Assembly: GCF_013248975.1 (NCBI RefSeq)
Contig: NZ_JABRWH010000001.1
Coordinates: forward strand, 1,364,001-1,428,000
Direction of reading: 5' to 3'
DNA: 64,000 nt
Source of the DNA: Neobacillus endophyticus
GTDB lineage: Bacteria; Bacillota; Bacilli; Bacillales; Cytobacillaceae
The notes beneath the pieces are model-generated. The model made no database searches. It was given only the letters and a program-made list of their open reading frames with translations, and was not told the DNA's origin. The position numbers and the translations under genes are program-made. Numbering within the stretch: position 1 is the first letter of the stretch; the number at the start of each line of letters is the position of its first letter. Shown in pieces: positions 55,035-63,930 of the stretch.

Positions 55035-57146
55035 CTAAGAGGCGGCATTCGCGGGCTCGCCGCAAATAGCTTTCTCTAAGAGTTCAGCGACATCATAAGT
55101 GGATATCGTATCTTCTACTTCTTTTGCTTTTGTTCCGTCAGACAGCATTGTTAAGCAGTATGGACATGCAGAACTGATAACGGTTGAATGTGTTTCAAGT
55201 GCCTGCTCGGTTCTGGCTACGTTAATGCGCTGGCCTGTATCTTCCTCCATCCACATTAATCCTCCACCTGCACCGCAGCACATAGCTTTGTCGTGATTAC
55301 GTTCCATTTCTATCAATTTCACGCCTGGAATGGCTTTTAATATTTCCCTTGGCGGATCGTATACATCGTTGTAACGTCCGAGGTAGCAGGAATCATGGAA
55401 AGTAATCGTTTCGTTCACCGCATGCTTCGGAACAAGGCGCCCTTCTTTTACAAGCTGATACAAAATTTCCGTGTGGTGATACACTTCAGCTTCCAATCCA
55501 AAATCAGGATATTCATTTTTAAAAATATTATAGGCATGCGGGTCTGTTGTAATAATCTTCTTAACCCCTGCATCCTGAATTTCCTCAATATTTTTAGCAG
55601 CGAGATCTTGAAACAAGAACTCGTTACCAAGACGGCGTGCAGTGTCTCCGGAATTCTTTTCTTTGTTGCCAAGAATGGCGAATTTCACTCCCGCCTCATT
55701 TAGCAGCTTCGCAAATGATAGGGCAATTTTTTGGCTGCGATTATCATATGAACCCATAGAGCCGACCCAGAAAAGGTACTCGAACTCTTCTCCGGCTTTT
55801 TTCATTTCTTTCACTGTTGGGACCTGTACGTCTTCGCGAAGCTCGCGCCATTTTTCGCGCTCTTTGCGATTTAAGCCCCACGGATTTCCTTGACGCTCAA
55901 TATTTGTCATCGCACGCTGCGCATCAGGATTCATTTTTCCTTCTGTTAAAACTAAATACCGGCGGAGGTCGATAATTTTTTCTACATGTTCATTCATAAC
56001 CGGACATTGATCTTCACAGTTACGGCAGGTTGTACATGCCCAAATTTCTTCCTCGGTAATGACATCCCCAATCAAACTAGGACTGTAGGCACTTGCAGCA
56101 GCTGTCTCTCCGGCTCCTTGCCCCGCAGCAGTAAGGGCAATTTGATTACCTTTTGTATTTGAAAAAGCAAAGGTTGGAACCCAAGGCTGCTTCGATGTAA
56201 CAGCTGCACCGTAAAAGGTTAGGTGATCACGGAGCTTTAAAATTAAGTCCATCGGCGATAGCATTTTCCCTGTACCTGTTGCCGGGCACATATTGGTACA
56301 GCGTCCGCACTCAACACATGCATAGAAATCAACCATTTGCAGCTGGGTAAAGTCTTGAATTTTCCCGACCCCAAAGGATTCCTGTGATTCATCTTCAAAA
56401 TCAATTTTCTTTAATTTCCCAACCTTATCCAAACGATTCAAGTAAACGTTCGCAGGACCAGCGATTAAATGCATGTGTTTCCCTTGCGGAACATAGACGA
56501 GGAATGACAACAGGAAGATCAGGTGAAGCCACCAAGCCACATAAAAAATGGCGATGGAAGCAGTTTTACCGATTCCTCCAAGTACAAGAGAAATGAGGGA
56601 AGCTACTGGCTCAGTCCAAGATCTTGCTTCTCCGTGCCAAATGATATCCATCCCGTTTCCTAATAGTACCCAGATCATTAAACCGCCAATAAAAATTAAG
56701 ACAAGTCCTGATTTAAAACCCCTTTTTAAACGAACAAGCTTTTCAATATAGCGACGGTGGAACGCCCAGAATGTTGCGACTAAAATTACGAGAGTGACAA
56801 TTTCCTGGAAAAAGGTAAACGCAGGATAAATCGGACCTAAAGGCAGGTGTGAGCCTGGTTTAATCCCTTTCCAAATGAAATCAATGGCGCCAAATTGCAC
56901 AAGGATGAAGCCATAAAAGAACATGACGTGAATCGTACCGCTTTTTTTATCTTTTAACAGCTTCTTTTGGCCAAATACCATGACCCAGATTTTTTTCAAC
57001 CGCTCTTTCACATTGTTGTCGAACTCGGTTTTCTTCCCAAGCTTGATGAATTCAATCCGCGTTTTGACAACATATACGAACAAACTAACAGCGTAAGCGG
57101 TTACAAGTAAAAACGCAATGAGGTTAACCCAAAGTAGACCATTCAT
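55035..57146 (-). CDS. fadF: Fe-S oxidoreductase FadF (YwjF), heterodisulfide-reductase-like
   Basis: A 703-residue membrane-anchored electron-transfer protein, thought to pass electrons from acyl-CoA dehydrogenase/ETF to the respiratory chain. The N-terminal half has five or six membrane spans (NLIAFLLVTAYAVSLFVYVV onward). Two 4Fe-4S motifs follow: CVECGRCTNMCPATG and CTTCRNCEDQCPVMN. Two CCG-type domains come last, with FHDSCYLGRYN, MCCGAGGGLMW and SSACPYCLTML. The ATG at 57146 has AGGGG 8 bases upstream and gives the usual length. It is the gene behind the FadR-like box at 57244. Confidence 0.93.
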   Translation of the reverse strand: MNGLLWVNLIAFLLVTAYAVSLFVYVVKTRIEFIKLGKKTEFDNNVKERLKKIWVMVFGQKKLLKDKKSGTIHVMFFYGFILVQFGAIDFIWKGIKPGSHLPLGPIYPAFTFFQEIVTLVILVATFWAFHRRYIEKLVRLKRGFKSGLVLIFIGGLMIWVLLGNGMDIIWHGEARSWTEPVASLISLVLGGIGKTASIAIFYVAWWLHLIFLLSFLVYVPQGKHMHLIAGPANVYLNRLDKVGKLKKIDFEDESQESFGVGKIQDFTQLQMVDFYACVECGRCTNMCPATGTGKMLSPMDLILKLRDHLTFYGAAVTSKQPWVPTFAFSNTKGNQIALTAAGQGAGETAAASAYSPSLIGDVITEEEIWACTTCRNCEDQCPVMNEHVEKIIDLRRYLVLTEGKMNPDAQRAMTNIERQGNPWGLNRKEREKWRELREDVQVPTVKEMKKAGEEFEYLFWVGSMGSYDNRSQKIALSFAKLLNEAGVKFAILGNKEKNSGDTARRLGNEFLFQDLAAKNIEEIQDAGVKKIITTDPHAYNIFKNEYPDFGLEAEVYHHTEILYQLVKEGRLVPKHAVNETITFHDSCYLGRYNDVYDPPREILKAIPGVKLIEMERNHDKAMCCGAGGGLMWMEEDTGQRINVARTEQALETHSTVISSACPYCLTMLSDGTKAKEVEDTISTYDVAELLEKAICGEPANAAS

Positions 57147-57243
57147 GTAAATCGCCCCTTTCGTTTTCTCTTCTCCCCTTTGGTTATTCATAAGTCATAG
57201 AAAATAACCAATTTTCTGAACATATCTTACTTCTATTATATTA

Positions 57244-57261
57244 TGAATGAGCATTCAGTCA
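57244..57261. promoter_or_regulatory. FadR-like operator upstream of fadF
   Basis: TGAATGAGCATTCAGTCA closely resembles the Bacillus FadR box TGAATGA...TCATTCA, and lies about 100 bases before the fadF start. FadR represses fatty-acid degradation genes until long-chain acyl-CoA binds, so fadF here is probably inducible. Confidence 0.7.
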
Positions 57262-57344
57262 ATCTCTTTTTACAATATTCCTTCGACTAATAGAAAAAAC
57301 AGCATATGGTAAAACTAACTTCAGTGATTGGGGGAAGGATTCCG

Positions 57345-58616
57345 ATGAAATTTGTGCTCATTATGAGCGTGCTTTTATTTATTATCATCTTATGGTTTTA
57401 TATTGATTTTAAGTTAGGACAAAAGCGGCATTTTTCTTGCGCGGCTCCAAAAGAAACGGGGATCCTTTATGGCCAATTTGATATTTTCGTGCACGGAAAG
57501 GAACTGTTCTACGATTACTTTGCTGAAATAAGGAAGGCACAGCACCACGTCCATATCCTTTTTTATATTGTAAAGGATGATCGCTTCAGCCAGGACTTTC
57601 TCAGACTACTAATGGATAAGGCGCTTGAAGGCGTAGAGGTTCGGTTACTGCTTGACCGAGTTGGCAGTTGGAAGATAAGTAAGAAGTTGGTCTTAGAACT
57701 TGAAGAGGCAGGGGTTCAGGTATCTTTTAGCGATAAAATTCAGCTGCCATTTTTGTTCTATTCTTCGCAGGTGAGAAATCATCGCAAGGTTACAGTGATC
57801 GACGGCAAGATCGGTTATCTTGGCGGGTATAATATTGGAAAAGAGTATATTGATGAGAAGCCGAAGCTTAGTCCGTGGCGTGATTATCATTTAAAGATAA
57901 CCGGTGAAGGGGTCAATTTTCTACAGAGTGAATTTTTTAGCGATTGGCAGCGGAGCACAAATAAGGGATTGTCTATGATAGGTGCGGGTGCTGATCCTCA
58001 AGTGGTGCTTGATCCTACGACCTTGGACTCGTCACAGCGGGCGGAGCTCTCCGCATATTATCCGAAACTGAAAAAGGAAACAATCCGCCACCAATTTGTG
58101 CCGACCGAGGCCGGCCAGCTGGAGGAAAGGTTTATCACCTTACTGAAAAAGGCGGAGCAAAAAATTTTCATCGGCACCCCTTACTTTATCCCAAGCCAGC
58201 GGCTGTTTTCTGAGCTCATGTCAGCCGCAATGCGTGGTGTAAGGATTACCATAATGGTTCCTTATACGGCGGATCATGCCCTTGTCCAGGAAGCCTCTTT
58301 TCCCTATCTGCGCCGGCTGCTTAAGGCAGGTGCTTCCGTATACCAATATAGAAACGGGTTCTATCATGCCAAAACCCTCATCATTGATGACATAATCTGT
58401 GACATCGGCACCGCCAACTTTGACAAACGCAGCCTATACCTAAACAAAGAAATGAACTGCTATCTATACGACCCAGTCTTCATCGCCCGAATGAACGACG
58501 TCCTGACCAAGGACTTCCAAGACTCTGTACCATTAACCCTAGAGACCCTAACCAAATTCAACCCTGCCCGAACACTAAAAGAACTCATCGCAGGCGCCCT
58601 CTCCTACTTCCTGTGA
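57345..58616 (+). CDS. clsB: Cardiolipin synthase, YwjE/ClsB type
   Basis: A 423-residue phospholipase-D-superfamily membrane enzyme making cardiolipin from phosphatidylglycerol. One N-terminal membrane segment (VLIMSVLLFIIILWFYI, about 3-19) is shorter than in ClsA. Two HKD motifs are intact: RNHRKVTVIDGKIGYLGG and FYHAKTLIIDDIICDIGTAN. The ATG at 57345 has AAGGA 5 bases upstream; the open frame before it is not used. Its TGA is followed immediately by the dispersed repeat. Confidence 0.92.
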   Translation: MKFVLIMSVLLFIIILWFYIDFKLGQKRHFSCAAPKETGILYGQFDIFVHGKELFYDYFAEIRKAQHHVHILFYIVKDDRFSQDFLRLLMDKALEGVEVRLLLDRVGSWKISKKLVLELEEAGVQVSFSDKIQLPFLFYSSQVRNHRKVTVIDGKIGYLGGYNIGKEYIDEKPKLSPWRDYHLKITGEGVNFLQSEFFSDWQRSTNKGLSMIGAGADPQVVLDPTTLDSSQRAELSAYYPKLKKETIRHQFVPTEAGQLEERFITLLKKAEQKIFIGTPYFIPSQRLFSELMSAAMRGVRITIMVPYTADHALVQEASFPYLRRLLKAGASVYQYRNGFYHAKTLIIDDIICDIGTANFDKRSLYLNKEMNCYLYDPVFIARMNDVLTKDFQDSVPLTLETLTKFNPARTLKELIAGALSYFL

Positions 58617-58692
58617 GGTGGTGTCAGTGAGGTGGTGTCAGGCACTGCTCGTGGACATTTGGACCGTTTTGTCCGTCTGGGGTGGACAATTG
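58617..58692 (+). repeat. Dispersed 62-bp repeat, copy 2, at the clsB 3' end
   Basis: GGTGGTGTCAG occurs twice (58617-58627 region and 58631-58641), then the copy 58631-58692 continues GCACTGCTCGTGGACATTT and matches 22067-22128 (opposite strand) at 52 of 62 positions. It starts directly at the clsB stop codon. Confidence 0.85.
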
Positions 58693-58699
58693 AGAAATG

Positions 58700-58736
58700 A
58701 AAAGAAGTCCCCGAACCTAAATCGGAGACTTCTTTT
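58700..58736 (-). terminator. sspH terminator
   Basis: A long stem (AAAAGAAGTC core, extending to CCCCGA / TCGGAG) with a 7-base loop that reaches the sspH stop codon and continues into TTTTCATTTC on the minus strand. T-rich flanks on the plus strand make it bidirectional with clsB. Confidence 0.78.
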
Positions 58737-58915
58737 TATTCCTCAATTAAGTGCAGGATCGGAACATCTTTCTCATTTTCCGGATCTTTTCTCGAATAAA
58801 TTCGGGCCATTTTTGTGGCCTCATCTACATGCTGAATTATGACAGGTGTGCCTTCATAGCTTACATGAATCATATCTGCAGATTCGAGAATTTCTTTTGC
58901 TCTTCCAACATTCAT
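58736..58915 (-). CDS. sspH: Small acid-soluble spore protein, H type
   Basis: A 59-residue protein beginning MNVGRAKEILESADMIHV and continuing YEGTPVIIQHVDEATKMARIY, ending ILHLIEE. This fits the SspH family of minor small acid-soluble spore proteins: a short alpha-helical start with RAKEI, VxIQHV in the middle and ARIY. It is made in the forespore under sigma-G control in B. subtilis. The ATG at 58915 has AGGAG about 12 bases upstream, which is long. It is too short for a 60-codon cutoff and easily missed. Confidence 0.82.
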   Translation of the reverse strand: MNVGRAKEILESADMIHVSYEGTPVIIQHVDEATKMARIYSRKDPENEKDVPILHLIEE

Positions 58916-58976
58916 TCGAATGGTTCACTCCTCATTAAAAGTTCTCTTATAATATCTGCATTTTTTTGGATGTTAT

Positions 58977-59408
58977 TCATATTATTGGATTCCTTTTATG
59001 AAAGGTAATGTTCATATGATATGTACCTGTGTGGTCGCCATCAAGGAAAAAATCATACAGGATATCCACCAGGCCGCTGCCATTTTCAAAGGAAAATTCC
59101 ATACTTTTAACCCATGTAGTTGTTTCAAAAACAGCAAATGGGAGCTCATAATGACCAATCATCCGTTTATTCCGCTGAAAGGGCAGCCTCATATTCACAG
59201 CTCCGCCCCTTAAAATCAATATCTCATCCTCTGATAATTTTACAATTGTCCGGACTTCCCCTTCCTCCATTACTTCCTCATACTTTAGATAACCTACCTG
59301 CCCTTTTTGAATATAGCTTCCAAATACCACTAACTCCATTGTTTCCTGATCATCAATTGTGGTCTTTACAATTACTTTCACAGGGATTTCATTATTCGTC
59401 AAAAACAT
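58977..59408 (-). CDS. ywiB: DUF1934 calycin-like protein YwiB
   Basis: A 143-residue DUF1934 protein with an all-beta calycin-like (lipocalin-type) fold and no signal peptide. Visible conserved stretches are IPVKVIVKTTIDDQETMEL, YLKYEEVMEEGEVRTIVKL and GDHTGTYHMNITFHKR at the end. Its function is unknown; B. subtilis ywiB occupies the same neighbourhood near speB. ATG at 59408 is taken as the start, with AAAAGGTG upstream; a GTG one codon earlier is possible. Confidence 0.83.
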   Translation of the reverse strand: MFLTNNEIPVKVIVKTTIDDQETMELVVFGSYIQKGQVGYLKYEEVMEEGEVRTIVKLSEDEILILRGGAVNMRLPFQRNKRMIGHYELPFAVFETTTWVKSMEFSFENGSGLVDILYDFFLDGDHTGTYHMNITFHKRNPII

Positions 59409-59469
59409 CACACCTTTTTTGTTTTTTAAATGAAACTCTCCTAGACTTAGAAGATTTCCAATTCATCTA

Positions 59470-59645
59470 TGAACTTGTTCCCTTGGACACGGACAGGGCT
59501 TTTTTGCACTTTTAGTCTATAGGGCTCGCTCTATGGATATTGGTGGAGGCCACTTTTCCCTATAAGACTCGTTCTCATGGACATTGGAAATCCTTTATTC
59601 CGCTTTTTTTGTTCATAGACCTCGATCTCACAGACATCCCCGAAG
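59470..59645. repeat. Degenerate direct repeats upstream of ywiB
   Basis: Three diverged units of about 55-60 bases are recognisable by CTATAGGGCTCGCTCTATGG, CTATAAGACTCGTTCTCATGG-like and CATAGACCTCGATCTCACAG blocks. Each can form a small ATAG..CTAT style hairpin. No gene is present in 59412-59660. Confidence 0.5.
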
Positions 59646-59660
59646 CTAATTACAAAAGAA

Positions 59661-59686
59661 GCCCGTCCCGCAAATGGGACAGGCGT
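59661..59686 (-). terminator. speB terminator
   Basis: A GCCTGTCCC / GGGACGGGC stem (one wobble) with a 6-base loop, followed on the minus strand by TTCTTTTG. Confidence 0.75.
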
Positions 59687-59719
59687 CAAATCCGAAGGGA
59701 CAACTCCGGAAAAACTATC

Positions 59720-60592
59720 TTATTTCACCCAGCCAAGCATCATTTCACGGATCAACTTGCTGGCTGTGTTAGCTGTCTGTTCTGAAGGGTCGTAAATTGG
59801 CGCCACTTCTACAAGGTCACAGCCGACAACATTAACGCCTGAGCGGGCAATTTCATGAATCGAAGCGAGCAACTCGCGAGATGTGATTCCTCCGCAATCG
59901 ACCGTACCAGTGCCTGGTGCGTGAGCAGGGTCCAATACATCAATATCAATCGTTACATATACCGGACGACCAGCGAGCTCCGGCAGGATTTCTTTCAACG
60001 GCTGATGTACTTCAAACTTGGAAATATGCATGCCATTTTGTTTCGCCCATTCAAATTCTTCCTTCATGCCAGAACGAATTCCGAATGAATAAACATTCCG
60101 CGGTCCAATTAACTCGGCAATTTTGCGGATCGGCGTTGAGTGAGATAATGGCTCTCCCTCATAATGCTCCCGTAAGTCTGTATGTGCATCCATATGAATA
60201 ATCGCCAAATCTGGGTATTTTTTATAAACAGACTTCATGACCGGCCATGAAACAAGATGTTCTCCGCCCATACCGAATGGGAACTTTCCTGCTGCTAAAA
60301 TCTGATCCACAAATTCTTCGATTAGGTCTATGCTTTTTTGCGCATTACCGAATGGCAATGGAATATCTCCCGCATCGAAATATTTTACATCTTCCAGTTC
60401 GCGGTCAAGATACGGACTATATTCTTCAAGACCAATGGATACCTCACGAATCCGAGCCGGGCCAAAACGGGACCCAGGGCGGTAGCTTACCGTCCAGTCC
60501 ATCGGCATTCCGTACAATACAACTTTGCTCTCTTCAAAATTCGAGTGGCTTTTAATAAACACATTCCCCGAATATGCCTCATCAAAACGCAT
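59720..60592 (-). CDS. speB: Agmatinase
   Basis: A 290-residue ureohydrolase converting agmatine to putrescine and urea. The Mn-binding motifs are GGEHLVSWPV (about residues 108-117), IIHMDAHTDLREHYEG (about 134-149) and VYVTIDIDVLDPAHAPGTGT (about 210-229). It follows speE by 24 bases in one operon, and the pair provides spermidine from arginine-derived agmatine, as in B. subtilis. Confidence 0.96.
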   Translation of the reverse strand: MRFDEAYSGNVFIKSHSNFEESKVVLYGMPMDWTVSYRPGSRFGPARIREVSIGLEEYSPYLDRELEDVKYFDAGDIPLPFGNAQKSIDLIEEFVDQILAAGKFPFGMGGEHLVSWPVMKSVYKKYPDLAIIHMDAHTDLREHYEGEPLSHSTPIRKIAELIGPRNVYSFGIRSGMKEEFEWAKQNGMHISKFEVHQPLKEILPELAGRPVYVTIDIDVLDPAHAPGTGTVDCGGITSRELLASIHEIARSGVNVVGCDLVEVAPIYDPSEQTANTASKLIREMMLGWVK

Positions 60593-60616
60593 GGAACCAT
60601 CCTCCTTTCTTTTTTA

Positions 60617-61450
60617 TTACTTCACTAAATCTCCAACAAATTTAGGCAGTACAAATGCAGCTTTGTGCAATTCTTTTGTATAGTATTTTGTCTCGATATC
60701 GTGGAAACGGTCTTCGCTTACTTCAAGCGGATCGTATTTTTTAGAACCGATTGTGAAAGCCCAGAGACCGCTTGGATATGTTGGAATATTTGCCACATAC
60801 AAACGAGTGATTGGGAAAATTTCTTTTACATCGCGTTGCACATCGCGGATTAAGTCTGCTTTAAACCAAGGGTTGTCTGATTGCGCAACGAAAATACCGT
60901 CTTCTTTTAATGCTTTGGAAATTCCGGCATAGAAACCTTTTGTGAAAAGATTGACCGCAGGGCCTACTGGCTCAGTAGAATCGACCATGATAACATCATA
61001 TTCATTTTCACTTTTTGCAATATGCATGAATCCATCGTCAACGCGAACATCAACGCGCGGGTCATCCAATCCGCAGGCAATTTCCGGAAGGTATTCTTTC
61101 GAATACTCAATGACTTTTCCGTCGATATCCACAAGAGTTGCTTTCTTCACACTTGGGTGCTTCAGCACTTCACGGATTACGCCGCCGTCACCACCGCCAA
61201 CTACCAATACATTCTCAGGATTTGGGTGAGTAAATAACGGCACATGTGCCACCATTTCATGGTATACAAACTCGTCCTTAACAGAGGTCATTACCATGCC
61301 GTCAAGCAAAAGCATGTTGCCCCATTCTGCTGTTTCCACCATTTCCAAATATTGAAAATCTGTTTGTTCTGTATGTAATGTTTTATTCACTTTTAGCGTA
61401 ATACCAAAGTTTTCTGTTTGTTTTTCTGTAAACCAAAGTCCAGCTGTCAT
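60617..61450 (-). CDS. speE: Spermidine synthase
   Basis: A 277-residue aminopropyltransferase making spermidine from putrescine and decarboxylated SAM. The decarboxylated-SAM loop is [19 protein letters not shown] (about residues 80-98), and the catalytic Asp is in [16 protein letters not shown] (about 155). The start is ATG at 61450 ([12 protein letters not shown]), six codons inside the open frame, with GAAGGGAAG upstream. It is the first gene of the speE-speB operon and divergent from pbpG. Confidence 0.96.
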   Translation of the reverse strand: MTAGLWFTEKQTENFGITLKVNKTLHTEQTDFQYLEMVETAEWGNMLLLDGMVMTSVKDEFVYHEMVAHVPLFTHPNPENVLVVGGGDGGVIREVLKHPSVKKATLVDIDGKVIEYSKEYLPEIACGLDDPRVDVRVDDGFMHIAKSENEYDVIMVDSTEPVGPAVNLFTKGFYAGISKALKEDGIFVAQSDNPWFKADLIRDVQRDVKEIFPITRLYVANIPTYPSGLWAFTIGSKKYDPLEVSEDRFHDIETKYYTKELHKAAFVLPKFVGDLVK

Positions 61451-61688
61451 TTTTATCTTCCCTTCCATTTTTCTATTTCAAAAAAATTCCAGGAGGTTTC
61501 CCCCGGCCTTCAGTATAAATATCGAATATCTTTCAATTTTATACTACCCAAACTATTGAATTACAAACATGCAAAAAAGTCTAGCAAAATTTTTGTAAAA
61601 AGCTGAAAAAATGTTTAAAACCACTCTATTTATTAAATACTATTACTATTGATTTTTTCAGAAACTGGAAGCTGCGAGGTGAATAACC

Positions 61689-63755
61689 ATGGAAATCATG
61701 ACTGATCAAGGGTTTCGTAAAACAGTAAAATATTTGCGTGCATTTATTATCATCAGTTTGATAGGCATGATTTGTATGTTCCTTTTTTACATCAGTGTCC
61801 TTGCCTATGCCAAAATTTTAGGAGCACCGCCGCTTGCGGTTACCCAATCTACACTTTTATATGCCGATGACGGCACCTTGATCGGAGAAAGCAACAATGG
61901 GCAAAAGCGCTACTGGGATAAGATGAACGAGATTTCCCCTGACCTTGTCCAAGCGACCATCTCCATTGAAGATAAAAATTTCTATCATCATCATGGGTTT
62001 GATTACAAGCGGATTGCCGGGGCAGTACTTGCCGATATCGAAGCCTTATCAAAGGTACAAGGCGCCAGCACGATCACCCAGCAATACGCACGGAATCTGT
62101 TTCTTGAGCACGATAAAACATGGAAACGGAAGCTGCTTGAGGCGTTTTATACCATTCGTCTTGAAATGAATTATTCGAAAAACGATATTTTGGAAGGCTA
62201 CTTGAATACCATCTATTATGGCAATGGTTCTTACGGGGCCGAAGCGGCCAGCCAATATTATTTTGGCAAAAAAGCGGCCGATTTAACGCTTGCTGAAGCG
62301 AGTATGCTTGCCGGCATTCCAAAGGGACCTTACATGTATTCACCGTTTGCCTCCATGAAAAATGCCAAGGCCCGTCAGGCTATCATTTTACAAAGCATGG
62401 TTAAAAACGGCTATATTACTGATAAACAAGCAAAGAAAGCAGAGCAGGAGCCCCTCACATTAGTGGGTTCCCATCCGACGCAAAAGGTGAAAATGGCGCC
62501 TTATTTTCAGGATGCTGTGAAAAATGCCTTGAAAAATCAGTTGCATTTGGATGACCGCACGATTGCCCTCGGCGGTTTAAAGGTGTACACCACCATAGAC
62601 CTGAAACAGCAAGCGGCAGCGGAAGAGCAAACGAAAAAGTATGTAGATCCGACATCCAATATTCAAGTGGCTTTAGTGGCCATGGATCCAAAAACAGGCG
62701 AAGTCAAAGCAATGGTCGGCGGCAGAGATTATGAAAAAAGCCCATTTAACCGGGCAGTTCAAGCTATTCGCCAGCCGGGATCGACCATTAAGCCACTGTT
62801 ATACTATGCTGCACTTGAACATGGATTTACTCCGTCGACGATTATGCGCAGCGAGTATACGACATTCCATTTTGACGATGGCACACCAGATTACACGCCG
62901 CACAACTTTAATAACAAATATGCTGACGGCGAAATTACACTGGCACAGGCCATCGCCCTTTCCGATAATATTTACGCTGTGAAGACACATCTTTTCTTAG
63001 GGGAAGATACGTTAGTAGACACAGCAAAAAAATTGGGGTTGTCGACGAATATGGCCCATGTCCCCTCACTTGCCCTTGGTACTTCAGGGGTTCGAGTGAT
63101 TGACATGGCTAACGCCTACAGTATGTTTGCCAATGGTGGCAAGCGCGTCCATCCAACATTGATCACCAAAGTGGAAGACTATAATGGGCATGTAATTTAT
63201 CAAAGTGAAACTAGCAAGGAACAGGTGTTAGACCCGGCAAAGGCTTTTGTTATGACCGAAATGCTGACAGGTGTATTTGATCCAAAGTTAAACGGCTATG
63301 CCACGGTAACGGGCAGCACCGTCTTGAAAGACCTGACACGGCCTTATGCTGGAAAATCAGGGTCCACCGAAACGGACAGCTGGATGATCGGTTATTCTCC
63401 TCAGCTCGTCACGGCCGTATGGGCAGGCTATGACGCCGGAAAACCATTGGAATTGACAGCGGAAAAAACTTATGCCAAAAATGTCTGGGCCAATTTTATG
63501 GAAGAAGCCCTGCAAGGCAAGCCTTTAAAAACATTCAAACCACCAAAAGGGGTAATCGGGGTTTATGTAAACCCACTGAATGGCAAGCTGGCCACTAAAG
63601 ATTGCCCGGTTCACCGCTTTACCTACTATGTTAAAGGGACAGAGCCGACCGAATATTGTACGGATCATTTAAGCAGGGACGATGCGAACGAATTGAATAA
63701 GAAAAGCAAGGAGAAATCTCCTTGGTACAAAAGAATCTTTCCGTGGGGCCATTAA
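61689..63755 (+). CDS. pbpG: Class A penicillin-binding protein, PbpG (PBP2d) type
   Basis: A 688-residue bifunctional peptidoglycan glycosyltransferase/transpeptidase. A membrane anchor (about residues 18-42) is followed by the GT51 domain with catalytic Glu in ATISIEDKNFYHHHGFD and GASTITQQYARNLFL. The transpeptidase domain has SxxK in RQPGSTIKPLLYY, SDN in IALSDNIYAVK and KSG in PYAGKSGSTETDSW. AGGTG lies 7 bases before the ATG. Position beside speE matches B. subtilis pbpG (ywhE), which is a forespore gene acting in spore wall synthesis. Confidence 0.94.
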   Translation: MEIMTDQGFRKTVKYLRAFIIISLIGMICMFLFYISVLAYAKILGAPPLAVTQSTLLYADDGTLIGESNNGQKRYWDKMNEISPDLVQATISIEDKNFYHHHGFDYKRIAGAVLADIEALSKVQGASTITQQYARNLFLEHDKTWKRKLLEAFYTIRLEMNYSKNDILEGYLNTIYYGNGSYGAEAASQYYFGKKAADLTLAEASMLAGIPKGPYMYSPFASMKNAKARQAIILQSMVKNGYITDKQAKKAEQEPLTLVGSHPTQKVKMAPYFQDAVKNALKNQLHLDDRTIALGGLKVYTTIDLKQQAAAEEQTKKYVDPTSNIQVALVAMDPKTGEVKAMVGGRDYEKSPFNRAVQAIRQPGSTIKPLLYYAALEHGFTPSTIMRSEYTTFHFDDGTPDYTPHNFNNKYADGEITLAQAIALSDNIYAVKTHLFLGEDTLVDTAKKLGLSTNMAHVPSLALGTSGVRVIDMANAYSMFANGGKRVHPTLITKVEDYNGHVIYQSETSKEQVLDPAKAFVMTEMLTGVFDPKLNGYATVTGSTVLKDLTRPYAGKSGSTETDSWMIGYSPQLVTAVWAGYDAGKPLELTAEKTYAKNVWANFMEEALQGKPLKTFKPPKGVIGVYVNPLNGKLATKDCPVHRFTYYVKGTEPTEYCTDHLSRDDANELNKKSKEKSPWYKRIFPWGH

Positions 63756-63789
63756 GGTTTCTTTAACGGAGAAATTCGAAGAAAACAAA

Positions 63790-63824
63790 AAAGCTCTGGG
63801 GGTGATTTTGATTCCCCGGAGCTT
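63790..63824 (+). terminator. pbpG terminator
   Basis: An AAAGCTCTGGGG / CCCCGGAGCTTT stem (one wobble) with a loop of about 11 bases, followed by TCCTGTCTT, 35 bases after the pbpG stop. Confidence 0.75.
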
Positions 63825-63930
63825 TTCCTGTCTTAGTCTTATAGTACGATCAGCGCTTTAAAAGTAACTACAGTAGCCAAGTAAGTATTCGTCACATTTA
63901 CACGTTGAGTACTGTATTTTTTTAAAACGA

